Assembly: GCA_003339415.1 (NCBI GenBank)
Contig: PDHQ01000072.1
Coordinates: forward strand, 1 to 64,000
Direction: 5' to 3'
Length of the DNA stretch: 64,000 nucleotides
From: Ophiocordyceps camponoti-saundersi (nom. inval.)
Taxonomy: Eukaryota; Ascomycota; Sordariomycetes; Hypocreales; Ophiocordycipitaceae
Position 1 is the stretch's first letter; each line of letters starts with the position of its first letter. The notes beneath the pieces are model-generated. The model saw only the letters and a program-made list of their open reading frames with translations, did not search any database and was not told the DNA's origin. Below are positions 23,625-34,400 of the stretch, piece by piece. The position numbers and the translations under genes were made by a program.

Positions 23625-23633
23625 GAAAAATTT
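23625..23633. promoter_or_regulatory. RRPE-like motif between RPF1 and NOC3
   Basis: GAAAAATTT lies in the divergent spacer of two ribosome-biogenesis genes. It matches the core of the rRNA-processing element known from yeast ribosome-biogenesis promoters. A PAC box was not seen. Whether this species uses the element is inference. Confidence 0.4.
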
Positions 23634-23831
23634 AGGCGGTGAGTCACTATCGGAGTTATTTGATTGGCAGAAGGTTCCGCTTTGTGGGTCGAGGGGAAAA
23701 AAACGACCTACCTACCTACTCACCACCACTGTATATCGCCATTGTCAGCCTCACAAATCCCGACCAATTCGATCTGCTCTTTGCATCTAATACGGCCTCT
23801 CAATTCCCTGGAATAACGAGACGGGGATAAA

Positions 23832-25859
23832 ATGTCTTCCATCAAGAATAAAAGGAGAAAAATAATCCATCGATCCTCCGATGACGATCAAGATGATGCC
23901 TCGACGTCCAAAAGGGCTCAAAAGGACTTCTTCGTCAATGCGTCGAAGTGGAACCTAGAGCAGGACTATGCCCTTCGGAAGCACAAACTGAAGAAGAAGA
24001 AGGAAGACTATAACCGGCTTCCGCAAATCAGAACTACGGAAGGGAAAGCCGAAATCATTCAAAGTGAAGCAGTCGACGATGATGTCGTCTCAGTTGTCAG
24101 CGACACAGAATGGCTCCAGGGCCGCGAGGACGAGATTGAGACTGAGCCCGAGGTGACGGAGGAGGAAGAGGTTAAGATTCCCGAAGCCCAACAGGTGCTG
24201 CAGGCTCAGGAAGAGTTGGCAAAAATGGCTCTCGCCATCAATGAGAATCCAGAGGAAAATGTCAGCTCGCTCAAGGCCATGGCCAAAATTGGACAATCCA
24301 GATTATCTAGCATCCGCATGCTGGCCCTCCTGACGCAGATGGCCGTATACAAGGACATCATTCCGGGGTACAGGATCCGGCCGCACGCAGAGACGGCGCC
24401 GGCGCAAAAGGGAAAGGTCTCCCAGGAGGTCCGCCGGCTACAGCAGTTCGAGCAGTCTCTCGTCCACGGCTACCAGGCCTACGTTCGCGAGCTCGCCAAC
24501 TGCGCCAAGTCGGAGATGCAGAGAGTTTCGAGCACGGCAATAACATGCGCATGCGAGCTGATAAAGGCAGTGCCGCACTTTAACTTCCGTTCTGACCTCC
24601 TCAAGATCCTGGTCGGCAAGCTAAGTCGGAGGACGACGACGACGGATGACGCAGACGCCGCCAAGTGTCGAGAGGCTTTAGAGCATCTGTTTCGAGAAGA
24701 TGAGGAGGGCAGACCTGCCTTCGAGGCCGTCTCTCTCCTGACGAAGATGATGAAAGCACGCAACTTCAACGTCGACGAGGCCGTACTAAACCTCTTCCTC
24801 AGCCTCCGTCTCCTATCCGAGTTCTCCGGCAAGGCGTCGCAGGACGCTGCCGATCTCCCCGGAAACGCTGGACCCAAGAACAAGACGAAGCGCGAGTTTC
24901 GCACTAAAAGGGAGCGAAAGGCGCTCAAGGAGCAAAAGGCCCTCGACAAGGACATGGCCCAGGCCGACGCCCTCGTCAGCCACGAGGAGCGCGACAGGAT
25001 GCAGTCGGAGACGCTCAAGCTCGTCTTCGCCACCTACTTTCGCATTCTCAAGCTTCGTCTGCCCCGACTCATGGGCGCCGTCCTCGAAGGCCTCGCTAAA
25101 TACGCACGTCTCATCAATCAGGACTTTTTCGGCGATCTTCTCGAGGCTCTTAAAGATCTCATCCGTCACAGCGACGACGACATCGACGCCGATGCAGCAA
25201 ACGACGAAACAAACGACGATGATAGCAATCAGCTCACCAACCGAAACCTGACTCGCGAGGCCCTACTCTGCACCGTGACAGCCTTCGCTCTCCTCGCCGG
25301 ACAAGACGCCCACAACGCCCGTCGCGATCTCCACCTCGACCTCTCCTTCTTCACCCTCCACCTCTTCCAAACAATCCTCTCCCTCTCCACTGACGCCAGC
25401 CTCGAAGACTCAACCCTCTCTTCTCTCTCATCCTCTTCCTCCTCCTCATCCACCTCACCAAGCTTCAAAGTAAACGTCCAGACGACAACAGTCCTTCTCC
25501 TCCGCTCCTTGACCGCCATCCTCCTTCCCCCCTGGAACATCCGCCAGGTTCCACCCCTCCGCCTTGCCGCCTTCACGAAGCAGCTCATGACGGCAGCACT
25601 ACACCTCCCCGACCGATCCGCCCAGGCCATCGTCGCCCTCGTCGCCGACGTCGTCGCCACCCATTCCACCAAGGTCTCCGCCCTCTGGAACTCGGACGAG
25701 CGTAGAGGCGATGGCTTGTTCAACCCACTATGCGACTCCGTCGAGGGCAGCAATCCGTTCGCGACTACCGTCTGGGAGGGCGAGTTGTTGAGACTGCACT
25801 TCTCGCCAAAGGTTAGAGACGGCATCAAGCGGCTTGAGAAGAGTCTGCCCCAACGCTGA
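23832..25859 (+). CDS. NOC3: Nucleolar complex protein Noc3
   Basis: Pre-60S assembly and export factor that works with Noc2, and has been linked to replication initiation in yeast. Single exon, 675 residues. The N-terminus is basic and acidic (KNKRRKIIHRSSDDDQDD), followed by FFVNASKWNLEQDYALRKHK. The NOC3 domain includes EELAKMALAINENPEENVSS and LALLTQMAVYKDIIPGYRIR. The C-terminal half is the CBF/Mak21-type region (ETLKLVFATYFRILKLRLPR), split by a Ser run. Starts, length and domain order agree with fungal Noc3. It is divergent to RPF1. Confidence 0.94.
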   Translation: MSSIKNKRRKIIHRSSDDDQDDASTSKRAQKDFFVNASKWNLEQDYALRKHKLKKKKEDYNRLPQIRTTEGKAEIIQSEAVDDDVVSVVSDTEWLQGREDEIETEPEVTEEEEVKIPEAQQVLQAQEELAKMALAINENPEENVSSLKAMAKIGQSRLSSIRMLALLTQMAVYKDIIPGYRIRPHAETAPAQKGKVSQEVRRLQQFEQSLVHGYQAYVRELANCAKSEMQRVSSTAITCACELIKAVPHFNFRSDLLKILVGKLSRRTTTTDDADAAKCREALEHLFREDEEGRPAFEAVSLLTKMMKARNFNVDEAVLNLFLSLRLLSEFSGKASQDAADLPGNAGPKNKTKREFRTKRERKALKEQKALDKDMAQADALVSHEERDRMQSETLKLVFATYFRILKLRLPRLMGAVLEGLAKYARLINQDFFGDLLEALKDLIRHSDDDIDADAANDETNDDDSNQLTNRNLTREALLCTVTAFALLAGQDAHNARRDLHLDLSFFTLHLFQTILSLSTDASLEDSTLSSLSSSSSSSSTSPSFKVNVQTTTVLLLRSLTAILLPPWNIRQVPPLRLAAFTKQLMTAALHLPDRSAQAIVALVADVVATHSTKVSALWNSDERRGDGLFNPLCDSVEGSNPFATTVWEGELLRLHFSPKVRDGIKRLEKSLPQR

Positions 25860-26248
25860 AGTCGAAGTGCCTATCTTAGCAAAAGGATAGAAGAGTGAAT
25901 GCATGCAGGTCTAGGCATTTACCTATAATAAATTCTTCTCGTGATGCAAAGCGGATCGACGAGAGGTGACGTGTGTCACGCGTACACACCTTCTCATGCT
26001 TCAATCATCACCATACTTTGGTCATCGCATTATATTGGTAGATGATTGGGTCTACGGTGTCTGAAGGTGTTCATATGTACGATTATGAACAAGAGCACTG
26101 ACAGGTGCCTTCTTCGATTGCTACCTATAGAACACTCCCGTGCCACTTTCAAAGGACACCTGCGGCAATAGACATCTTGTTCTTCCACATGAAGCTCGGG
26201 CAAGCATTTGCTATGTCTACCTAGACGTCCTTCGCCTTCCACTGCGGG
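25860..26248. other. Convergent 3' spacer
   Basis: About 390 bases between two converging genes. It should hold both 3' untranslated regions; an AATAAA lies at 25926-25931, 67 bases past the NOC3 stop, and could be its polyadenylation signal. No gene is visible. Confidence 0.5.
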
Positions 26249-27425
26249 TCAAGAGGCCCATCTGGACGTCTTTAGGCCCCCACTGACCTTGTTGGGCTGC
26301 AAAGGCTGAGAATGCGACTCAGCGGGTTGGCGAACTGCGGACGAAGCTGCGGCCGGGGGTGCCATCTGCATTGCCGTCATTGGGAGAACCGAAACCATCA
26401 GGGGGACCGGCACGATGGTTTGGAACGTTTGCACCGGGAAACCGAGAGCTGCAGGATATCCAGGCGTCGTCGATATCTCTGGCCTTACAGGAATAGTTTC
26501 CAGCGAAGTACTCCGCGTGCGGACCGGTTGAGCTTTTGCCTCTGCCTCAGCAAAAGGCTCCGGCTTCATCGCGGGGGATTCGATTTGCTTAGGTATGAAA
26601 TCTGATGCCCGCGGGCAAAGAACCGATTTCTTTGCTTGAGCAGGCTGACTTGGGTCCATGGCCTTCGGACTCGCGTCAGAGACATGGGCGCTCGGTTTTG
26701 CTTCGACGACATTCTGATGCATAGCCTCCGAGACATCGACATTCGGTGTCGGTATCGAAGCAACGGGCGCGCTAGCGGGTGTCGGAGACAACAGGGTGAG
26801 AGTCTTGGCAAATTTGGAGGCGTCTACGGATACATGACGATCGTCGTCATCAAAATCGATCAGGCTTTCTGGCTCCGTATTTGGCGTAGCGAGATGATTC
26901 GTGTCGACTGAGTCTTCGACGATGGCGTAGAATGTTTCCACCAAAGACCCTTTCGCGATGTTCTTTGGCTTCGCTTGAATGACCAAAGAACTGCCGAGAT
27001 CAGCCATGAGTGGAGCCTGAGCCATCGACGCCTGAGGCTCGGGGTTTCCCGACTTCTCAGCGGCCGCGGGTTTGTCGGTGGAATCAACCCGACGCAGAAA
27101 GTCGATCCCCGACTTGCCCAGCAGCGGAGGCTTGGTCGTATCTTGAGCCGAGGTGCCGAACTTGCCTAGACCCATGTACTGACGCTGGCTAGGCGCCGGG
27201 ACTCGGGAGCCTAAAGCTTGGTGACTGTCTGGAGAATGTTTAGCGTGAAAAGATGACGACGGACGATGAAGACAAACCGCCTATTCCGAAGCTCACGGTA
27301 GATTTCTTGGGCAGGTATTGAGCTGAGCGAGATCCCTTTGTTGCCTTGGCTGGTTTAAATGTCTGTGCCAGCTCTCTAGCGGCTGCCAGCTTTTCGTGAT
27401 CGCCATAGCCTGAGGAAGCAGCCAT
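26249..27425 (-). CDS. Uncharacterised disordered protein
   Basis: I do not recognise this family. Two exons: 27425-27297 and 27178-26249, about 352 residues, joined by a GTGAGC donor and a GTCAG acceptor to give LPKKSTYMGLGKFG. The N-terminus (HEKLAAARELAQTFKPAKAT) looks helical and conserved in style. A short acidic patch, LIDFDDDD, lies in the middle. The rest is Ala/Pro/Ser-rich and probably disordered, ending in GGLKTSRWAS. There is no signal peptide, membrane segment or catalytic motif. The long uninterrupted frame plus clean splice sites argue that it is a real gene. Confidence 0.65.
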
Positions 27426-28118
27426 GATGCACGAAGATGCACCTATGTGTGCAAGAGAGGTGCAAGAGAGACGCAGGAGAGACGAAAGAGAGACGCAAGA
27501 GAGATGCAAGAGAGATGAGATGCAAGAGAGATGCAAGAAGGCCAGATGAGATAAGATGGAAGACGACGGAACGACGATGCCAGTCTCCTCTGTGGGGAAA
27601 GGATTTTTTTTGGGGGGGAGATGATGATGGGGCAGGGTTGAAGGAGGGCGTCAAAAGGAGAGATAGGTATGTACCTCCTTCGGGGTCAAGAGGATCCTGG
27701 TAGAAGCCAGGGTAAGGAGGGAGCTGCCTGGAAAATGAGGCAGCCACAGTAGTAGCAAGTTAACGAAGCGATATAACATCTGCTCGGCAGTTGGTAGGTA
27801 GGTACGTAGGTAGGTAGGAGAGGGAAGGAAGTAGGACTCGTAGGAGGTAGGAGGTAGGCACGCGCCGCGATAGGGATCTAGATGATAGGTGTAGGTGTAG
27901 GTGGATGGGTAGAAAGAGGTAGGTAGTATGTTGGTGCTGGTTGGCAGGTTGGCAGATGGAAATGTCCCCTCTCCTACCTGCGTACGAACATACACACACT
28001 CTCTCTCTCACAGGCAACCCATTTACCCATCTACCATCTACCGTTTGCGTGCCCATTTGGACGGGTAGGCAGACAGACCACGCTCAGCCGCCTCTTTACC
28101 GGCACAGAGACTGCAAGT
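27426..28118. other. Spacer with simple repeats
   Basis: About 690 bases between two minus-strand genes. It begins with an 11-bp minisatellite next to the start codon of the uncharacterised gene. A GGTA/GGTAC run lies at about 27793-27816 and AGGTGTAGGTGTAGGT-type repeats near 27890. It probably holds the promoter of that gene and the POP3 3' end. Confidence 0.45.
27449..27539. repeat. 11-bp minisatellite
   Basis: About eight units close to AYGCAAGAGAG, with one 5-bp fragment inserted. It lies 24 bases upstream of the predicted ATG at 27425, so it is probably in the promoter or 5' untranslated region. Confidence 0.85.
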
Positions 28119-29036
28119 TCACGTCGTCCTCGCCCTTTTACTACCTATCGCAGCTTCTATCGAGACGATATTGGTGGCTCGATACTCGACGCCCATCGCT
28201 TCCTCCAGCCATGCCATATCTACCGGGGCTACCTTCCTGCGCACCAAGTCCCACAAAGGCGCCGCGCCGGGAGCGTCTCGCGACAGCGCAACCGAGGAGA
28301 CCCGAGCGATGCCTAGGCTGGAACTGAGCCTATCCGAGCACGACCTGGAGAATCCGACGAGCCGAGTTCTCTCGTCGGGAGGACTGTCTTTTGACGTGAC
28401 ACCGACCATCTTGGGGAAGTGGCAGTTGAATGCCGCCGACTGATTGCCCCGCGCCACAAACACCATAGCATACGGCGGCCTGCGGGCGTCGGAGCTGACG
28501 TCCTGCAGTGTGCGGGCAATCGAGTTGAAGCCGACAGCCACCTTTTCGAAGAGCTCTGGTGGCGGCGGAACTGGTGCGCTAGCAGCGTCGTCTTTCGCAT
28601 CGATCTTGTTTCTTCGTCTCCTCGCTGCCCGCTTGCCCTTGGAAGGCTTTATGTGGGCTCTGCGATGTTGACCTATAGGACTCAGAAGGCTGCGCAATCG
28701 ACTGTCAGCATATGACTGGCTGGCCGCTCGCCAGCGGATAGTAGCGTAGACACACTTGCAGAGCAACTCCAAGATTGCGTCCTGATCATCCAACGAGATT
28801 TGCGGCCTGTCACATTTTAGTCTTTGGTAGAGCTCGAAGAAGAAAGGCGGTATCTACCACGAAACAGCGGAATAAGGCGTTTCCAAGTGATGCACAAGCT
28901 TTGTTCGACCGGCGGATCGCGACATATTGTGGTGATGAGTAGCTCCTCGCTTCTCGTCGAGTGCTTGAGGGGCAGGACGGCCAGGAAGTAGATGTCGTTG
29001 ATTGTTGAGTGGGTCGGCTTGACAGCATCGGCCCAT
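28119..29036 (-). CDS. POP3: RNase P/RNase MRP subunit Pop3
   Basis: Protein subunit of RNase P and RNase MRP, for tRNA 5' maturation and rRNA processing. Three exons: 29036-28858, 28806-28756 and 28689-28119, about 266 residues. The two small introns (51 and 66 nt) rebuild the family signature TPYSAVSWPQISLDDQDAIL and then ELLCNLLSPIGQHR. A basic stretch (KPSKGKRAARRRRNK) follows, then the conserved VAVGFNSIARTLQD, YAMVFVARGNQSA and VPAR-like core regions. Without splicing, the coding potential looks like three unrelated frames. The start is less sure: a second Met lies near residue 38, and 29036 was taken as the first in-frame ATG. Confidence 0.82.
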
Positions 29037-31478
29037 CTTCTGTTCCGAGCTGATTACATGTACATATAGCCGGATCTATGAGTGTGTGCTAAGCCTACGA
29101 GGTAGAATTATTCGCACACTTCGAGGCAGATCTGTACAATTACCAGGCGCGAATATTCCGTACATACAGCGGGATGTGCGGATATGTATAAATTATCCGG
29201 AGTAATAAAAAGCGCGTTTGTGCTTTGTGCGGAGCGATGACCTTATGCCTTGGATAGGTAGGTAGTCAGTACTAGGTATTAACGCGCATGCATACCTATG
29301 TACATGTAACACACGGTATACCTACCCGTACATATCTCTATGTGTACTATCGTCCGTAGTATGTACGAGTTTCCCTTCGCTTCAGAGGGTTGATAGAGTT
29401 GCAAGCCGCGCAAGGAGGGGTATGCAAGAATGACTAGGGCAGCTTCTAGCTACACGGTGGCTGCATCTTGGGCGTGCCCACTTAGAACTTAGCAGTGCTC
29501 TTTGCAGCTTCGTTATTCGCATAATCAAGTTATAAACAATGGATATCAGGTAGACAGTCAGCAGATAGTGGGTTGAACAAGTGTCTTAGCAGTTTGCTCG
29601 TAGGTAGGTAGGTATGAATCACGTCCTTGGGATCGATCAAACCGTAGGTCCTAGAAGTCAAGACACGAGGCTGGGACCTAGGTATACAACATGCATAGTA
29701 TCTACATATGTATAGAGAAGCAGACGTTTGCTCACCTCGAACTTTTCTTTGCCTCGGCGAGCTTCTCTACATACACCGTGTTATATACTACCTACTAACC
29801 TACCTACCTAGGGAGGTAGGTATACTGATAATTATATCCGTATGCGTAGGTATGTATGTATGTATGTATATCATATATGGATAGTTGTACATATACGGAA
29901 TATGTAGCACCATGTCGTTCTAGTGCGAAATGGGGGTGCATGGAGATCTGCAGCTGGCGACTTTAATCTCTTTAGCAAGCGAATGCCGGTTGTCTCGAGT
30001 GCAGAGCATTTGCCTGTTCTCCGCCTTATCCACGCGTCACTTCAGACAACTGAAGTAGGTAAGTACATACCTACACATGTATGTGCCTATGCTTAGCCGA
30101 CATTAGTGATGATTAGCTGCTGAGTTGCCCAGCTGCATCACTGCTTGAAGAACGCGAGGCACACGGAGGTGGTAGGTAGGTAGGTGTGAATACCTAGGTC
30201 AAGAGTCACGCCTCGCAGCCGCACATGCATACATACATACATACCTACTGCAAAATGTAGTCGTTGTAGAGAAGAACCAGCGAAAGAATTGACATACCTA
30301 GCTGTACGGATGTCCGTAGTTCCTACGAAGAAAATTGGTATGCCTACACCTACCATCTCCCTGCCTACCTGCCTTCCTACTTTTGCCCACGTTAGCTGCC
30401 AGGTACCTCGATATTTCATCGCCTTTCACCACTCGCCTCTGCAAAGTGACGCACAGGTTTCGTTTCCTTCACATCTGGCCCCTCCTCTTCCCACCCCCCT
30501 TCCTCCTCCTCGCTACCTGCTACCTCTCCTACCACCTACTACGGGTATACCACCTATCATTGAATACTACCTCCATCACTGTTCCCTCGCCCGTTGCAAC
30601 TCGACAGACATAAGCCGCCCTCCCGCTCTGAGTGGCGGTACTACGACAAAGACGTTGCTCGACACCTGCCCACCGCTCAAGACAACAATAGATCATCGTC
30701 ACCCACAGGCTCACTGCACTCACGCCCCTGCTCTGCCAACGCACGGCCAGCCCTTCTCGTCTGTCCATCGTCGCCTCCAGCAGCGACATATGTATGCGGG
30801 CTGGGTCCCTTTATCCGACTCCACGGACGACGAGCCGAAGCGTCTGACGCGGCCCGCCAAGGTAGGTGCTCGCACGCTTTCCCCTGTTCTTTTTTTTTTT
30901 TGCCCTTTTCCTTTCCCTACGACCCCTGCAGCCCCTATAGCCGTCGCTGCCACGGGGCAGTGTAGTGCGCTATTCCCCGAAGCCCCTCCCTCCCAGCAGT
31001 GCAGTCCCCTCCCCCACCACTAGCCCGCCAGCAACCCAGTCCACCACCACTGGCTCTGACCCTGGCCCTTCCACCATTCGACAGCGCAGCTACCCCTCGC
31101 TCGCCGTCACGCCCGGTTCCACACCAGCACCCGCGTCCCTCAAATCTCTACACCTCTTCATCAAAACACTGCATTTCTCGACTTCAGACGTATGGCATCA
31201 TCAAAACCAGGGACTTTCTCCGATTCCATCTAGTCCTTCATACCTCTCGTCTTCATCCCCCCCCTCCCCTCCTCTCACCCTGCCCTCTGCTTCTTTACCC
31301 TCCAGCGCTGTCCCCTCCGTTGCTGGCTTCTGTCCGCATCGGCCCCAGTCCTCGCACCAGCTTCGCATATTTTCTCGATTTCACATGTTAATTTTGCGCA
31401 GCTGCCGTTCGGACGGCTTGGTTGACGTCGTGACGTCTTCGGTGGACCTGTGCTCCAAGCTGTCGTTGCACCAGTCAG
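29037..31478. other. Repeat-rich divergent spacer and long USP leader
   Basis: About 2.4 kb between POP3 and the deubiquitinase, which point apart. From about 29050 to 30430 it is packed with TACATA/TATGTA and TACCTA/TAGGTA words, including TATG and TACA tetranucleotide runs (about 29850-29872, 30230-30247) and GGTA runs (about 29600, 30172). From 30430 to 31478 it becomes C-rich, typical of a fungal promoter and 5' leader. Plus-strand frames there are Pro/Ser-rich without a domain. Confidence 0.5.
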
Positions 31479-34400
31479 ATGGATCCAGCCTCAACGCCCT
31501 CGACGCTCCCCGAAATTATCGACGAAGCGCCAGAGCCTGAGCCTCCTGTCACTCGACCGAATCCCTTTTATGACGAAGACGTTGCTTCTCGAAAGCGGCG
31601 CCGCACTTCGGTGTCTGGATCACCCGCCGCCTCTTTCGAACCAGCCAGCACCATGCGTGACACCTCTGGCCTTGCTGTCCCCGACTCTACCGACGCAATG
31701 ACCGTCGACGATGGCCTCGATGAGCCTCGAACGCCAGAACATGACTGCCTTGATGAGGTGGCTGCCGTTGATCCGCCTTCAAGCAAGGTGACGATTAATA
31801 TTCGGAAGCGGAACAGTTCTGCGTCGCCCACTACTGCTCTCGTCCCGTCCTTATCCCGCCCCGATGCCCATTCCTCGAGCTCCCCGTCGACAGCCCCCGA
31901 AGAGGCCGCCATGGAGGACGCGCGAGAGCCAAGCTCCGCAAGTCATAGATCTTCCTCCTTCTCCGTCACTCCCCCCATCGAGATTGTCGCCGAGGCCGAC
32001 GGCGGCGGCGCTCCCGTTCTTGAAAATATGCCCCTCTCCACTACCGATCCCGGGGCGAACCTCCTCATCCTCGACCCGACGCTGCAGTTCCCATACACGG
32101 AGGCCGACGAATGCCTGAACGACACGCTGCAGCGCTTGACGCAGTATCTCACCACAAGTGAGTTGCCCGCTTCCCCTGCTCTTGGTTGTCAGCCACTAAC
32201 CTTGGCCAGCAGCCAAGCCCATCGATCCGTCTATTCTTGTCCAGGTCAGCGAGTGGCTCGACGAATACCTCCGATACGCTAAGCATGCGGACTCAAACGC
32301 CGTCCTGCTTTCCCGTCGTACATATCATAACTTTTGGGTCTCCTTTCCGGACCCTGTCCTAGCTGTGACGTCTAGAAGGTGAGCGAATCGACTCGTCTTA
32401 CCTATTGCGAAACATCTTTCTGACCTCGTTGCAGGGCGGAACATCTCAGGCACCCAGCTCTGCGCACCGCCGTCCTGAATTTGTACACCAGCTTTGCCGA
32501 GCTGGCGGCCCGCTTTGTCCAGCTTGACTGCCTCACCCTTCGCGACGCCGACCCTCTCTCGATCCCGTCAGACCGACGTGCGCCGTATCTGCTCTCGCCA
32601 GTCTACCTTCAGCATCTACACGGCATCATCGGACCCCACGGGCTTTACCCTCATCCGGTATCCGATGGAGGGGCTACCGGTGGTTGGGTCCATTCCGAGT
32701 TGGAGTCTTTCCTCATGGACAAGTTTCAGGCCTTCCCTGGGGGCAGCATCGAATCCTTGTCCCAACTGAGCGCTGCCATGGTTCGCCTTGCCCCGCAATG
32801 TCCGAGATTGATCGATAGCATCGCCCCGGTATGCCAGATGTTGGCGGCTTGTATGAAGAATACGCAGCGAGCCCTCCGCTTGGGTCAAGAGCCTTCTTCG
32901 CAATTCGTTGAACGCCTGGAACAAGGCCACGAGGCCTGGATTGTCCTCTCAAGTGCCTTGGCGACCACAATCGACAAGCAGGTTACCAGTCTCGGCAGTG
33001 ACCAAACAGCAGCGTCCATACATGCCCTGACGGAAATTCTGAGATCATCTCTGTGCGGCGAACACAAACGTGCCGTCGGCATGCTAGAGGAGAAACGAAA
33101 GAAGTATCCGACCATCCCGCCCAACTTCGCTCAAGAGGCGATAGCTTGGCAGTGGAAGGTCGACATCCTTGAGAAGCTCATTCGCTCCAGTCAGATGCAG
33201 CTTCGCGTCATGGCTGCTGCCAACATGTGCAATAATCTTGTCACCCTCTGGAAACGATTGTCCGACGGGGGCGAAATGTTCAGCTCCGATTTCCTGGAGC
33301 ACCTATCCGGCTATCTGCTTGAGACTGGACTGGTCGACTACATCCTCGGCGCCAATTGCCACCCAGAGATCATCGTTGAGAGCGCCAACATCATCGGCTT
33401 TCTGGTCGTCACGCGAACGTACCGAGCAATGCATACGGACCGCGTGTGGCGAGTCATCACCTCGAGCCAGGATCCGCGAGTCGTGGATGCTCTGACCCGC
33501 ATGATGATGAACATCACGAACTTATGCAATACTGACGGGTTGCTGCATCTGTGCGAGAAGTTTGAGCCCTTGCCCGTCGACAAATTCACGCCCTCGCTGC
33601 GTCTACTTCTCGAAAACGTCTTGAGCGAGCTGATGCTGAGATGCCAGGCCGATCAAAGCACGCTTACTTTCCAACCTTTTGGTTTGTGCCTGCGCTTGTT
33701 GCGGGAGTCTTCCGTCTGCGCCTCAGGCTCACAAGTTGTCGAACCCGAAATGCAGCAGGTTGCTATGCAAAAGTTCCGCGAGCTACTTGGTCATGGACCC
33801 GACGCCGAAGGGCGACGGAAGTTGTATCTGAGTTGTATCGAAGATATATCCGCCAAGTCGGCCACCACGCTGGGGAGCCTCTGGTGTCTCTCCATGGCCA
33901 TACGACATGCGACCGTCGACCAAATGCAGCTCCTCACGGAGCAGCATGACTTGGCGAAGCTCATCATAGAGGAGCTCGAGCATGCAGGGGAAGCTGGACG
34001 AGCGGCCGGCGTGTTTCCCGTTCTTTCCGGCAAATCCAACCAGCCGAGGAGGGACTTCGTGACGAATCTCATACAGCACCAGCCGGGCTCGATCAACGGT
34101 GAACTCGGCACGAGGCTTTGGAACATCTTGGTCGGGCCGCAGTCGACCTGCCTTGAAGACAGAAAAGCAGGCTGGCACATTATTTCGGGTCTCGCCCGAA
34201 AGGCATCACCCCCAAATACGTTCCTGCAGACGTGCTTCTGGGAGAACCTACCCAAGCTCTCGGCGGCCTACTTCTGCGAGGGAACACTCGATTTCGTCAA
34301 GGAGCGGCTGGTGCGATTCTTCCTGGAAGAAAGCCGAGAGTTCGTCTTCGACGATGCTACGACTGTCTCTCGCAGCGGCATCGAACAGTTATGGAGAATC

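Noticed and set aside
27449..27539. CRISPR-like array
   Set aside because: The units are 11 bp and contiguous, without unique spacers, in a eukaryotic genome. It is a minisatellite.
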